Part shown: positions 11,222-22,207 of the stretch, one piece after another | How positions within the stretch are numbered: position 1 is the stretch's first letter | How the letters are laid out: every line of letters begins with the position of its first letter | NCBI GenBank assembly: GCA_963662175.1 | Contig: OY759217.1 | Location: 16,618,562 to 16,682,561, forward strand | Source of the DNA: Aradus depressus | Taxonomy: Eukaryota; Arthropoda; Insecta; Hemiptera; Aradidae | Length of the DNA: 64,000 bases | Direction of reading: 5' to 3' | Program-made: the position numbers and the translations under genes | Notes under the pieces: model-generated | Database searches by the model: none | Told to the model about the DNA's origin: nothing | The model's input: only the letters and a program-made list of their open reading frames with translations

Positions 11222-11720
11222 CTTCAGCTATACGAAGTATAGAAGAAGTTATATATTCGGACAAAAATAACTCCCGATATAATTAATGTATCAACACAAA
11301 ATTTCATATGTGAATTCCAAACCCCGTAAGGACGACACTTATTAATTTTCAGCGGAATTGGCAGAAGGGAAAGGGAGGATCAGGGAGGGACTCAAATCTA
11401 AAACCCTAATTACTGCCCATATAATAAATCCATTGGGCCTAGGCCCAATGTCTAAAGAAAGACGCCCGGTTGTGCCGTTGTTTGTCCCCTGTCCGCTTTA
11501 CGGGATCTCATACTGATTTGAACAGTCAGGCATCAATGATCCTCGTAGTTTATATGCCTTAAAACAAAAAAAAAAAAAAATGAATCTATCTACATATAAT
11601 TTATTATAAGGATTTAGGAAAACTGTTTATAGAGAGCAATCTTTGAGACCTAAGTCAGAAATTTCATAAAGTAGGTACCTATTATAATTTGTAATAGACG
11701 ATATTTTCCCATAGAAATAA
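11222..11720 (-). repeat. composite of repeats B and D
   Basis: 11222-11425 is repeat B in reverse (CAGCTATACGAAGTATAG at the 3' end). 11430-11565 is repeat D in reverse. A further tail contains TTATTATAAGGATTTAGG. The same three parts in the same order recur at 24985-25640, so the composite has itself been copied. Confidence 0.65.
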
Positions 11721-11752
11721 GAGATGATCTCTTCCCAATGTTTTATTTTAGT

Positions 11753-11793
11753 CCCGGACCGGTTTTCGACGCAACAGCGTCATCATCAGTGGT
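11753..11793 (-). ncRNA. hammerhead-like motif, degenerate
   Basis: On the minus strand: ACCA, CTGATGA, a GACGC-TGTT-GCGTC stem II, GAAA, then ACCGG. The bases after ACCGG are changed (TCCGGGAC) relative to the clean copies, so stem I no longer pairs. Confidence 0.5.
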
Positions 11794-12066
11794 TCATCTA
11801 TCATAAAATAACAAAATATACAAATAATGAAAAGTATAAATAACTCTTAAAGCATCAGGATACAGAGTAAGAAGATAACAATTATAAAATTAACTTACCC
11901 CACCCACAGTTAATTTTATAGTTTTTATCTTCTTACTCTCTACCCTGATGCTTTTTATGGTATGTCCACACTAGGCAACAAATTGGTGGCAACATGTTGC
12001 CAACACTTTGACATGGCAACATGAAGTTGCTTCAATTGTATCTGGATACATGTTGTCTGTGATGTT

Positions 12067-12432
12067 GTGCGTCTCCACACCACAACCAGTCAAATGTTGA
12101 AAATGGACGTGAAAGCTGCTGGTGTTTGTGCTGCTTATGTTGTGATAGCTGCCGGTTCACAAAAACGAAATAGACGATATTGGCAAAGAGAATTTTTGAA
12201 AAATGGAACGTTCCATGACGACAAATTGATGTCAGAACTACTATTAAATTATGGTAGTTTGTTTCGAAATTTCGTCAGATTAACGAAAACTGACTTTGAA
12301 GAAGTTCTTCGTTTAGTAGCTCCCCTAAAACCACTGGGATTCACGCAAAATGTTGTCAACACTGTCCACATTGAGCGATGTTACCCGTATAAGAGCGATG
12401 TTACCCATATAAGAGCGATGTTACCCATATAA
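12067..12432 (+). pseudogene. Harbinger transposase N-terminal fragment
   Basis: Residues about 35-95 of the open frame (RNRRYWQREFLKNG...LLNYGSLFRNFVRLTKTDFEEVL) match the start of PIF/Harbinger DDE nucleases. There an RRYWVR-type motif is followed by 'F.NF.RM....F..LL..V'. The frame then runs into the 20-bp tandem repeat and stops. No catalytic DDE region and no Myb-like partner protein are present, so it cannot be functional. Confidence 0.7.
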
Positions 12433-12452
12433 GAGCGATGTTATCCGTATAA
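12373..12452 (+). repeat. 20-bp tandem repeat x4
   Basis: Four units of GAGCGATGTTACCCATATAA with single-base variants, inside the Harbinger-like element and forming the end of its open frame. Confidence 0.9.
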
Positions 12453-12662
12453 AACGGAATACACGGATACAAGCAACAAGCAACAAATTTCTTTGATGTA
12501 TGCCGCCAAATGTTGACGAGTATCCATCAACATGTTGCTTGTTTACAAATAATACACATTGTGTTGACAACATGTTGCCAACAATTTGTTGCCCAGTGTG
12601 GACCTAGCAGAGTTATTTATACTTTCCATTATTTGTATATTTTGTTATTTTATGATAGATGA

Positions 12663-12706
12663 ACCACTGATGATGACGCTGTTGAGTTAAAAACCGGTTC
12701 TGATCT
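12663..12706 (+). ncRNA. hammerhead-like motif, broken
   Basis: ACCACTGATGATGACGCTGT is retained, but stem II (GACGC with GAGTT) and the GAAA core (TTAAAAA) are mutated. This is the mirror of 11753-11793 in the right arm. Confidence 0.4.
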
Positions 12707-12809
12707 AAAATAAAACAGTGGGAAGACAACATCTTTTATTTCTATGAGAAATCTCGCCCCACAACATCTTACTATCACGTATGAGATGATATTTTCATAA
12801 AACCGTTTT

Positions 12810-13786
12810 TGCATAAATAAAGCAAAAAATGTCATATCATGCAACGGATAGACGTTGAATCACTTGAGTAATCTGTTTGAAATTTTGAAATAATGCATCG
12901 TCACCGAAGTGAGGCATATACACCAAGTTTCAGTTTTTTTTAATCTCCGAAAAGCTATCGGGAGATTTGATGTCCCCAATCTTTCTATATAAAAAGAAAA
13001 AAAGTCTTTCAGGTATATTAAAAGAAAGGAACATGGAGATAGGACATTAAGGGAGAATCACCCTTTATATATATTTTTTTTTCCTTCGTCTCCAATTAGA
13101 GCGGGCGGTTGAGTTGTCTGAAGACATTAGAGAACACGGGAGCCTGGGCCCAATCATGCAAATGAGCTTGTCCTTCACTAATGGAGGGTATAAGCTCCCG
13201 TTGAGAACCATACGGTTTTTAATTCTGTCCAAGAGCTCTTCTGATTTCCCGAGTGGGCGATCCGAGCTCAGCATTATAGCCTGGGTTAACATGCAAACTG
13301 CCCCGCCCCACATTTCATCCCCTCCTCAACAGCCACCCTAAGCACCTTCCACTCTAACAGCACCCATCCACCAGATAGCACTTTTCTCAATTACAACTTT
13401 TGTACTAGATATGCTTCTGGTGTCTGATAGAATCTGTACTTATCCTAGATACCCCCCCCCCCCCCCCCACCCACCACCCCCCACCCCCACCAGGGCCACC
13501 TCCTTCCCTCTCCAAATTCGCCATGCTCCTAGTCTTATTTCTTTTAAATCCCTGCTCTTCCATCACCTCCTAACTCATCAAACGTCTGATTCCCAAGGCA
13601 AGCATCCGGGATAGTTCTCGTCTTCCCATGAGTCTCTCAGTCTACAGCTGGACTGATGTTACTCTACAGTTTCATCATCCCAATTGGATCACGTGTTCTC
13701 TTTTGGTCACTATAGAATAGAATAGAATAGTTTTTATTTATCGGCGTCCAATGACAAAGATTTTTGACGCCTTTAACTCGATTAAA
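12810..13786. other. unassigned DNA
   Basis: No recognisable gene. 13717-13732 is a (TAGAA)-type run that resembles a LINE 3' tail. 13451-13492 is a C tract broken by ACC and CAC. 13500-13690 has balanced GC with nothing identified. Confidence 0.3.
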
Positions 13787-14311
13787 TCATATATATAAAG
13801 CTGAAAATGTCTGTGCGTTGTACAGCTATACCTCACGAACAGCTTGATGGATTTGATTAATTTTTTTTTTTAATTTGTTCGTCATCGTCTGTGGAAGGTT
13901 ATAGGCATATTAGTACCTCAATATCTGGTCCATCCCAGCATCCACCCACGCAATCTTTGTAACTCAAAAACCACTGCAATGATTAATGAGGAATCTTTTT
14001 GAATAGATAAGTTTTATCTACCGGAAGGTTAAGGTCTATTTTTTAATCAACCCCTGGTCCATCCCAGCATCCACTCACGCAATCTTTGTAACTCGAAAAC
14101 CATTGCAACGATTAATGAGAAATCTTTTTGAATAAATTAGTTTTAGCTCCAAAGCTAGCGTTACTACAGTTGAAGGACTATAAGCCTTATTCCGTATGAA
14201 TAATTGAAAATTATAACATCATGAATGTACTGTCGAGGAACTGAATAGCCTTATAGGAGATATTGGGAGAAAAGTCAAAGTTCCCCGGGCAACGCCGGGT
14301 ATTACTGCTAG
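13787..14311 (+). mobile_element. Helitron (non-autonomous, complete)
   Basis: Begins TCATATATATAAAGCTGAAA. It ends with a GC-rich hairpin (CCCGGGCAACGCCGGG) followed about nine bases later by CTAG. The 5' TC, 3' CTRR end, subterminal hairpin and insertion between A and T without target duplication are all Helitron criteria. There is no Rep/helicase. The interior holds a two-copy tandem of about 120 bp (13923-14040 and 14046-14150, sharing GGTCCATCCCAGCATCCAC and GCAATCTTTGTAACTC). Confidence 0.85.
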
Positions 14312-14402
14312 TTAGGTCTATGAGGTGGGTTGTTTTCATTGTGCTTAGGACAGCTTCAATAGATGAGTTGTCGTCCCTTTTATGCAAACCCTTGGCCTTT
14401 AG

Positions 14403-14766
14403 TATATTCTCATATCCAGGGCATTCCTCCTATATATTCTCATATCCAGGGCATTCCTCCTATATATTCTCATATCCAGGGCATTCCTCCTATATATTCT
14501 CATATCCAGGGCATTCCTCCTATATATTCTCATATCCAGGGCATTCCTCCTATATATTCTCATATCCAGGGCATTCCTCCTATATATTCTCATATCCAGG
14601 GCATTCCTCCTATATATTCTCATATCCAGGGCATGCCTCCTATATATTCTCATATCCAGGGCATTCCTCCTATATATTCTCATATCCAGGGCATTCCTCC
14701 TATATATTCTCATATCCAGGGCATTCCTCCTATATATTCTCATATCCAGGGCATTCCTCCTATATA
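14403..14766 (+). repeat. 30-bp minisatellite, 12 copies
   Basis: Twelve head-to-tail units of 30 bp (TATATTCTCATATCC...GGGCATTCCTCC). They are identical except one T>G change near 14635. The unit length is a multiple of three without stops in two plus frames and one minus frame. Long open frames (14263-14841, 14363-14875, minus 14399-14827) are therefore by-products of the array. Near identity implies recent expansion. Confidence 0.95.
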
Positions 14767-15125
14767 TTTTTATTTGATAAGTATTCGTTCCTTTCTTTTT
14801 CTTTCTGTTTATTTCTTTCAGTTCCATGCCGAATGCTGTAGCTGTGTGCTATTTTGGATATATAACTGTAAATAAATTGACCCTTCCTGTCATCTATATT
14901 TATTTTTGCTATTATTTTATACTTTATAATTTTAACTTTGTTCCTCATTTATTTTAATATGATTTGTTTATCCTTATTTCTAACTGTTTTTGTTTCTTTA
15001 GTTGCTGTAGGCCCTTATTTTTTATCTTTTATTTTAACTTTGTTGATACTTGTATCTCTTTTGTTTATTTCTTATGTTGTTATTTAGGGGACGTATGTCC
15101 CAGAATAAAAATTGTTTTTTTCATT
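14767..15125 (+). repeat. T-rich stretch resembling a LINE 3' UTR
   Basis: T-rich DNA with 'GTAAATAAATTGACCC'. It ends in a small hairpin (GGGACGTATGTCCC) and AATAAAAATTG. The hairpin plus polyadenylation-type end is typical of LINE 3' regions, but no coding part is attached. Confidence 0.35.
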
Positions 15126-15470
15126 TCATCGGCAATACTTCCCCCGAATAAATTAATCAATTAACTTTTCCCTCCCCCTTCAATATCAGTCGACCGTTTG
15201 CGCTAATAGTCAACAGATGACTTACATAGGGTCTCCTAAATCTACATACTAAATTTTGTGTCAATAAACACCTTACATCGACAGTTATTATGGTATTTAG
15301 TTATTATGGTAGAGCCCCTCCAATCCCTCTTTCTCTGACTGATTTGACTGAAAATCAATAGTTGTCGTCCTATGAGGGTTCTGGATACATTCGATACATT
15401 CATTCTATCGGTACTTATCGTGTTCACAGATACACACACAGACAGACATTTTATTTTTCATTTTTTGAGG
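15126..15470 (+). repeat. repeat B copy
   Basis: Starts at CGGCAATACTTCCCCCG and AATTAATCAATTAAC. It has two of the three internal units and ends with GTGTTCACAGATACACACACAG. Confidence 0.75.
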
Positions 15471-15534
15471 CGCTATAACTTTTAACATATTGATTGGATC
15501 TCAAATCTAAAGATGATTAGCTATTGGAAATTTA

Positions 15535-16060
15535 ATAAGAAACATTTTTGGTAAGAACCAATTTTTTGATAGGATCTATCATTTTCGGGTAAATCAAGGA
15601 AATTACTAAAAATATGCGTTTCAAAACTATATTTCAAGACGGTTTTCGGCAGGTATCTCGAAAACCGGACGACCTACGAAAAATCGTATTTCATATAAAA
15701 TATGTATTTTAGTTTTCTCTACAACTATTATTCGAAAAGAGTTTTGACTTTGTCATAATCATAAGCGGTATCTTGTAAAATGTATTTAGGCTCTTAAGCA
15801 AAGTGGTCTCAATTTTCGACCGATTTCAGCCAAAATCTAATGAAATCTAAGTTAGCACAAGTGACTGCTTCATTCCAAATTTGAAGTTTATAGCCACAAT
15901 TGTTTTTGTGGTAAAGCGCTCATAACCTTCCAATCGTTTACACCGATCCGACGCACAGACATCATCGCGAAAATGTTCAAAACGTATTCTATTTTATACC
16001 GATCCATCATACGGATTTTTACTCGATTACAATACTTTCTCATTCTGTAGGTACTAGAAA
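15535..16060 (-). repeat. repeat C copy, longest
   Basis: The most complete copy of the family, about 520 bp on the minus strand. It runs from the ACTCGATTACAATACTTTCTCA end, through AAATTTGAAGTTTATAGCC and AAAACCGGACGACCTACG, to GGTAAGAACCAATTTTTTGATAGG. It has no coding frame, no inverted termini and no poly-A, so it remains unclassified. Confidence 0.75.
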
Positions 16061-16564
16061 GTAAAAATTAAATTTTTTAAAACATGTTTATATGCATTTG
16101 TCCTGTGATGATAGAGTTTAGCCATGAATAGAAATAAGGCTGTTGGCTATAAATCCTTAGTTCTGTATCATGGGAGTCTAATGACCTGACAGGGAGTCAT
16201 TGGGTGAAGATATCCGCCTTTTAATTATCTCCAGTTAATGGTTCCAAGTTAGAATCCTGGCCTCATAAACAACAGCAACGCGGCAACATGTCACTGATTT
16301 GAGATATCAAGACGGCCGCGGCGGGCCCCCTTTGTCGGAGCCAACCCCTCTCATCTACACTTCTTATCACAACCTTTTAGTCAAATGATAATAAATAATA
16401 ACAACAATTATACTTTCTTTTCAAATCTTTCTCAATGGTACAAACCAATCAGCTATCGGAAAATGAGAGACGAAAAAATCATTGGTGAATGACCAGTGCG
16501 AATTATGAATAACGTATTCGCTCTTCCTGTGAACTTTGGTCGGATTGGTCCTATCTCAAATCTG
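16061..16564. other. unassigned DNA
   Basis: No gene. 16235-16265 has a weak Pol III B-box-like segment (GGTTCCAAGTTAGAATCC). 16300-16335 is a short GC-rich patch. Confidence 0.3.
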
Positions 16565-16922
16565 AGGATAAGTTAGTTATTATGACTCATGCCCGGGCTT
16601 TAACTAAAATATCGTATCGCCTACTATCAGAGCGCTCTTTTCATCACTCTGGTGGACATGAGCCCGACTCTACTATAGGTAATATATCTGTAAATATAAT
16701 ACAGATAATATATCTGTAATATACATGAGGACATATCTGTAAACATAATACAGATAATATATCTGTAATATACATGAGGACTCTACCATAGGTAACGAGT
16801 ACCTGATATCCTACAGGCTCGGGCTTAACATCATATCCGAAGGATTTTTTTTTATCTCCCAGATAGAATAAACTAATTTCGAACCTGCGATCTTAAGCTC
16901 GGTAAGCAAGCAAGCTTACCAC
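16565..16922 (-). repeat. SINE-A copy with internal duplication
   Basis: Reverse copy from GTTAGTTATTATGACTCATGCC to the tRNA-like head (GATCTTAAGCTCGGTAAGCAAGC). Its middle is replaced by two tandem 51-bp AT-rich units. Confidence 0.8.
16682..16783. repeat. 51-bp tandem duplication inside SINE-A
   Basis: Two near-identical units each containing ACAGATAATATATCTGTAAT and ending CATGAGGAC. Each unit is itself partly self-complementary (TATCTGTA..TACAGATA), so it could form a small hairpin. Confidence 0.8.
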
Positions 16923-17400
16923 AATAAGGAATGTTATTGGTAAGAACCAATTTTTAGATAGGACTAACAACCATTTTGGCATAATTCAACAACAAGAGGG
17001 TTTCGTCATTTATTGACCGTTTTCGGTACGCTTTTCGCAAACCGGACGACCCTGGTATTTCATACATCGTTCCTTTCTGTATATTCTACAACTTTTATTT
17101 GGGGAATTTACCTAGAGTATAAGGAAACATTGTAATCGAGCGAAACTCCGAAATCGAGGTTTCAACGGATTTTCGCGATGTTGTCTGTGTGTATGTGATT
17201 GGAAAGTTTTGAGCGATCTACCGCGGAAACGATTGTAGCTATGAGCTTGAAATTTGGAATGAAGACGTGTGCTATCTGATTAGATTTTGGCCGAAATCGA
17301 ACGAAAATTGAGACCAATTTACTCCGGGGCTTAAGTACATTTTACAAAATACCGCTCATGTTTATGACCTAATCAAAAATGTTTTCAAATAATAGTTGAA
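16923..17400. repeat. two repeat C fragments head to head
   Basis: 16923-17108 is repeat C in reverse (GGTAAGAACCAATTTTTAGATAGG ... AACCGGACGACCC). From 17109 it switches to the forward copy (TATAAGGAAACATTGTAATCG ... TTTACAAAATACCGCTCATG). Confidence 0.7.
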
Positions 17401-17672
17401 TAGACAAAACTGAATTAGATATTTTATGTTAGATGCGATATGATAAATTATAAAAATGAAATATATGTGATGTTCTATAAGAAAGTCCTGTAATGGCCAC
17501 ATCAGATATATTAAACTTAAGCACGCCGTCCTTCGGATGTGAGAGAACATCTCAACGGAAATTGTTATATTATTGACAATTAACATAATAAAACAAGTTA
17601 AAAAATAAAAAAAAAACATATGTTTTTTAAAAATATTGTCTATTTCGCAAAATATATATAATACGGGAAGTG
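17401..17672. other. unassigned AT-rich DNA with SINE-A scrap
   Basis: Only a 28-base piece of SINE-A (AACTTAAGCACGCCGTCC then TTCGGATG) is recognisable, at 17512-17539. Confidence 0.5.
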
Positions 17673-18003
17673 CTCCGGTAGCTCAGTGGTATGCTTGCTT
17701 GCCTTCTGAGCTCAAGATCGTGGATTTGAAACGCGGCCGAAGCCCTTAGTTTATTTTATCTGGGAAGTAAAGTAAGCTAAGCATGTCGTCCTCGGGATGG
17801 GACGTTAAGCGATGGTCCCGAGCCTGTACGATGTCAGATATTTGTTAAAGACCCCTAGGTGAATAAAAATTTAGGATATGCAATATTTAGGACTTCCACT
17901 GTAGAGTCGGGCTCATGTCCACCAGAGTGACGGAAGAGCGCTCTGGTAGTAGGCGATGTGACCTCGTAGTTAAAGCCCGGGCTTGAGTCATAACTAACTA
18001 ACT
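17673..18003 (+). repeat. SINE-A copy, near full length
   Basis: Has the intact A-box region CGGTAGCTCAGTGGTATGC, a mutated B box (GGATTTGAAACGCGG) and the full body. It ends GAGTCATAACTAACTAAC. Confidence 0.9.
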
Positions 18004-18014
18004 TAAGTAGTAAG

Positions 18015-18190
18015 TAGAGTGGTCTTAATTTACGTCAGTTTCCGCCACGGAGAGACATCATTGTGAAAATGATCAAAACGTATTCAGGAGACTTTGAAAC
18101 GTTAAGTTCCTTTGAGAACTCGATCTCGGATTTTCGCACTATTATAATACTTCCTCATAATACAAAAAGTATAAGAAAGATAAACATTTT
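18015..18190 (-). repeat. repeat C fragment
   Basis: Reverse piece with GTGGTCTTAATTTACGTCAG, TGTGAAAATGATCAAAACGT and AACTCGATCTCGGATTTTCG. Confidence 0.6.
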
Positions 18191-18630
18191 TGCTTTTTTT
18201 TCCCTTTGTTACCTTCATGAGATTAAGACGTTAAGTCCTGGCTATGGCGCTCTCAACCTTAAGACATTCTAAAACAGAATGACAAATTGTTCAAATAAAT
18301 GAATGCTACTTCAATGAAACCACCTTCTGATATCTATGGAAATGTTACACGCTCTTCGAATACAATAGTTTTACGTCATCAGTCGATAATTATACAGATA
18401 AACATTCTAATGGTAACCAATCTAGGATATTATTTTATAAAAATATACATGAAGGACATTTAATTCATGTATTGAAGGTAAATCATTTTTTGAGATACAT
18501 ATCAAATGAAATGTCTACATATTTCTTTTTGCTGACCTAAATTTCAACACAGTCAAATGACGTAACAGGTTAACGTTCATAAGGTTTTGCATTATTTATG
18601 AGACTGTTAATATTTATGATTTGTAGTCGA
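18191..18630. other. unassigned AT-rich DNA
   Basis: No gene or named repeat is seen. Confidence 0.3.
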
Positions 18631-18665
18631 CTAGCAGGTTACCCAGCGTTGCCCGGGCATTATAT
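18631..18665 (-). mobile_element. Helitron 3' terminus (reverse)
   Basis: CTAGCAGGTTACCCAGCGTT followed by GCCCGGGCA is the complement of a Helitron 3' end: a GC hairpin, a short spacer, then CTAG. It closely resembles the end at 14285-14311. The 5' end to its right is not recognised, so only the terminus is called. Confidence 0.6.
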
Positions 18666-18755
18666 TATTATTATTATTTAACTTGAAGTTGAGTATATGT
18701 GTCATGCTCAGACCGTCGAACCGTTCCATTTAATAGGGCTCAGGGCGTTAAGGGA

Positions 18756-18900
18756 AAAGGAATTCCGCAATCTTTATAATATTTTTTGAAGGGCACATAC
18801 CGTATATATCAAATTGAGCTACCCTCCAAAAGGAATTCCGCCATCTTTATAATATTTTTTGAAGGGCACATACCGTATAAATCAAATTGAGCACCCTGCG
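18756..18900 (+). repeat. tandem duplication, about 74 bp x2
   Basis: Two adjacent copies containing AAAGGAATTCCGC, ATAATATTTTTTGAAGGGCA and ATACCGTATA..TCAAATTGAGC. Confidence 0.85.
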
Positions 18901-18949
18901 AAAGTACCTACATATTTCATGAATATGATTCGAATAAAACCTTTTCAAC

Positions 18950-19515
18950 TGTGGAGGACCTTGGTCTTCTTGGGTTCTACCTGGAGGACATAGTTCGTGT
19001 ATCTGTTATGTCTGCTTCTGACCATTTACCCCAACCACTGTAGTCCATTTGACTTACTCAAGAACTGATACAACATTTTCTGAGTAACTCCTGGTTAGTA
19101 GCAGATTAAAGTGCATAAAGGAATGCATAATTCAGTTGAAAATCTTAAGAAACTACAAGAAAGTTGGACTGTATAGTCACTCGGGGATTCAGGGAAACAA
19201 GGAAGTTCACTGACTAGCCAAGTTCAAGTAAGCCCTTCTTCCATAGCCAGTATTAAGAATATCCAGGGAGGCATACGGAATCCGGATAACATGGTGGACT
19301 AGAGACCTTTTGGAGAAGTCATAGAGAGAAAGAACACTCGAAGATGTTCCTGGGTGAGGGTTTGAAGGTGTTGGAGGATGGGATCCTGAACCTCAACAGA
19401 ACGGAGCTTTAGCAATTGACAGGATCCACACATTCATTAGACACCTACTATACGAGTCAAGGACAGTCTTAACTGTGAAAGACTTGGAGATGAAGACGAG
19501 ACAGCATGAAATTAT
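18950..19515 (+). pseudogene. LINE remnant: RNase H and C-terminal Cys domain
   Basis: Scattered frames give the ordered parts of a LINE ORF2 C terminus. 'SHSGIQGNKEVH-stop-LAKF' at about 19176-19226 matches the RNase H motif GHSGI.GNE.AD.LAK. 'LNRTEL-stop-QLTGS' (about 19390-19430) matches the L.R..LR.LTG element. 'NCERLGDEDETA' (about 19470-19508) matches the CR.C.EEDET..H start of the terminal Cys/His domain. At least two stops and several frameshifts show it is dead. RNase H is typical of I, R1/LOA-like and some other clades; the clade is not resolved. Confidence 0.6.
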
Positions 19516-19529
19516 AAATTATTACTTTC

Positions 19530-20000
19530 TTATATCTACAGTATAAGGCAGTTTGTAATCTTGCGAGAATCCGAGATGGAGTTTTCAACGGATTTTCACG
19601 TGTCAAGGTCCCCTGAATACGTTTTGACCATTTTCGCGATGATCGCTGTCCTGTGCGTGACGATCGGAAAGTTTTGAGCTCTCTACCTCAAAAACGATTG
19701 TAGCAATGAACTTGAAATTTGGAATGAAGGAGTCACATGTGCTAACTTAGATCTGATTATATTTTGGCAGAAATCTGCCGGAAATTGAGACTCAAATATA
19801 TTTTACAAGATACCGCTTATTTTTATGACCTAATGAAAAATCTTTTCGAGAAATAGTTGTAGAAAAAATACTATAATTTAAACTAAAATATAATTTTTCG
19901 CAGGCCGTCCGGTTTTTGAGATACATGCCGAAAATCATCTTGACCTGTAGTTCTAAAACACATATTTTTGGACGTTTCCTTGATTTACCCGAAAATTTCT
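19530..20000 (+). repeat. repeat C copy
   Basis: Forward copy from ACTTTCTTATATCTACAG, through AATGAACTTGAAATTTGG, to CTTGATTTACCCGAAAATTTC. It complements the reverse copy at 15535. Confidence 0.75.
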
Positions 20001-20265
20001 TACTGTCACATATGGGCAAATACTAATATTCCGTGCTACCATGACACCTTCAACAAAAAACTTCTTTCTTATTCGCAAAAATAACAGCTATAGTATTTCA
20101 TTAAACCTACTGCCGTTAGTCAATTTGAAATAATACGAGAATGACGGGCAGATGTGAAGCGAAAACCAGGAGACAAATGTCTCGGAAGTGACCTACAAAG
20201 TCGTTTATTGGGGTAATGCTTCTTTAATAACAGTTATGGGCGCTTTTAGGTGTCTGAGGATCATT

Positions 20266-20291
20266 GGGGGGGGGGGGGGGGGGGGGGGGGG
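20266..20291 (+). repeat. homopolymer, 26 G
   Basis: An unbroken run of 26 G in otherwise unassigned DNA (20001-20580). Its true length is uncertain because such runs are error-prone in assemblies. Confidence 0.8.
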
Positions 20292-20579
20292 AACGAACAA
20301 AAACTGAGAAAATATAATAAAAAACAAACAGAAAAACAAGACCAGAAAAAAATATGCAATAATTACACCTTTCTGTGAGTTGGCAGCTACTATCAGGTGC
20401 TCCAGCACCCAAAAAAGTGTTGTCTTTTAACAATATTTTTTACACAAGTACAAAAAGCAACACCCACCTCATTGCATACGAAAACTCTACTACAAAAACG
20501 ATTAAGGTCAATTTTTTGAAAAAATTATTTAAAGTTGGCTACACTTTCCTTTTCCTGGTTATTTTTATTTCCCCATTTA

Positions 20580-20700
20580 TACGAAGGATGAGGGAAGTTA
20601 TGTAATCGGTCAGAAATTCGATGTTGATTTTTCAAAGGAATTGTATGTTTTCCCGGAAGTAACAAATGTATCGACTCTAAATTTTCAGATGTAAAGCTAA
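20580..20700 (-). repeat. repeat B 3' fragment
   Basis: GGGAAGTTATGTAATCGGTC then AGAAATTCGATGTTGA is the reversed 3' end of repeat B. The rest is missing. Confidence 0.65.
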
Positions 20701-20721
20701 AATTTCATATAGAAAAAAGTA

Positions 20722-20998
20722 AGGGATGAGTTAGAAAGTTGAGGAAGGGATGAGTTGAGACTTGGAGAGTTGCGGAAGGCATGAGTTAAGACTTAGAGAG
20801 TTGCGGAAGGGATGAGTTGAGACTTGGAGTGTTGCGGAAGGGACATGTTGAGACTTGGACAGTTGCGGAAGGGATGAGTTAGAGAGTTACGGAAGGGATG
20901 AGTTAGAGAGTTGAAGAAAGGATGTGTTAGAGAGTTGAGGGAAGGATGAGTTAGAGAGTTGAGAAAGGGATGAGTTAGAGTCGAGAAAGGGATGAGTT
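20722..20998 (+). repeat. degenerate tandem array (GGGATGAGTTAGAGAGTTG type)
   Basis: About ten units of 20-39 bp built from AAGGGATGAGTTAGAGAGTTG, with longer variants containing GAGACTTGGAGAGTTGCGG. Units lose similarity at the edges. Confidence 0.85.
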
Positions 20999-22207
20999 GT
21001 TATGGAATAACTGTCATATTGGAAGTACCTCGCTACTTAGTTGAACTTGATATAGTAGACTGTTACAAATTACAATTGTCCAGCAACATGCAATCATTAG
21101 CTGACTCCAGGGGAGTGGAATCAAACCATATGGCGACTGTCGGCCAGGACACGCAACGACAATTCTCTAGTTATTGGAAGTGTCAAAAACATCAAAACTA
21201 AAATGACATTAGCTTATTATTATATATTTCATTATTAAAGTTCACAACGTACAACATTTACACTAAGACGAGATATGTCACGCCTAAAAAAATAAAAAAC
21301 CTCTGTCGGTGAATCACCTGGAATGTACTTCTCCAACTAAGTAATTACTCTCCAATACCAATTGACCGTTTGGAGCTAAAAATCACTTGTTGATATATAT
21401 AGTGACTTCTGAATCCTCATACTAAATTCATCCTTATACTGCTGGGAAAGGGATAGTTTGGATTGTAAACTTGTTGAATTTCCATTTAGTATTTGTTAAG
21501 GTCGTGGCTGAAGAAGGTAGCAATACCGAAAGTACTCCCATATTATATATATATTTTGTGAAATAGACAACATACTTTTTCCTTTCTTTCTCGTACTAAA
21601 CGTTATCTCGTGTTATGATGACAGTCATTACCTTATCAGAACTTTGTTCTAGCCAATTGAAGTAGCTTATCGTTATACAGAGAAATGAATTGAATATTGT
21701 GCACTTGCATTGTTCACATAATGTGTTTGAGTCGAGCACACTTTTTTTCGATTTCGCGGAAAATTAATAACTGCTGTATTTATGAGGTTTTGAATTTAAA
21801 TATAAAATTTCATGTCGACACAAATATTAGATTGGTAGTTATTGAAGGTTTTGTGCGGTTGAGATCGCTACCAGAGTCTTTTAAGCAGTTCAAACCAAAT
21901 GTCTTTGTCGTGGCTCTGAGTGACGTTCAAACAGTCTAAATATGTTAATACTGTAATTTTGTTCTTAGTATTTCTAGCCGTGGAAAACTAGAAGAACAGC
22001 AAAACCACTTGAGGACGGAAATTCTAGTTTTTCCCAAAACTAGACAAAAATCCTCTTAATAAAACCTATATTTCAGATAGAAAAAATCAAAGGTCTAGAT
22101 GTGTCGTCACTTCTGCTGGGAAAGGGCGAGAGAGTGAAAATAAAAATAACTATATAAAAGAAAAACGAGGTAAAATTTAATCTTCAGAAAATTTAAAATA
22201 TCAACTT
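20999..22207. other. mostly unassigned; repeat B pieces
   Basis: 21300-21440 and 21765-21860 are plus-strand repeat B pieces (GTCGGTGAATCACCTGG; ATAAAATTTCATGTCGACAC). 21605-21700 repeats the segment at 7100-7200. No gene is recognised. Confidence 0.45.

Larger units (their letters stand above)
11958..12609 (+). mobile_element. PIF/Harbinger-like element, internally deleted
   Basis: The termini are inverted repeats beginning TGGTATGTCCACACTAGGC at the left; at the right the complement reads TGCTAGGTCCACACTGGGC. Both continue into CAACAAATTG and CAACATGTTG motifs. The element carries the N-terminal part of a Harbinger nuclease and a 20-bp tandem repeat. It interrupts the right arm of the inverted element at 11700-12800. 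TTA precedes the left end, but a matching right duplication is not preserved. Confidence 0.65.
11700..12800. mobile_element. inverted hammerhead-bearing element, split by Harbinger
   Basis: The left arm (about 11700-11907) holds TAGAAATAAGAG, TTTTATTTTAGTCC, a minus-strand hammerhead motif and a tail through AAGCATCAGG. The right arm is its reverse complement in two parts, 11917-11957 and 12610-12800, with the second Harbinger-like element between them. The centre is TTAACTTACCCCACCCACAGTTAA. The same module (AAATAAAAG.. / hammerhead / GGTTCATC) builds the insertion at 35665-35931. The module is likely derived from a Penelope-like element. Confidence 0.6.

Noticed and set aside
14263..14875. 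Long repetitive open frames (FSYPGHSSYI and YSHIQGIPPI repeats)
   Set aside because: They are produced by a 30-bp tandem array with no stops; three frames are open at once, and there is no gene context.
16235..16265. Third tRNA-derived SINE head
   Set aside because: Only a weak B-box-like string is visible; no A box at the expected distance.
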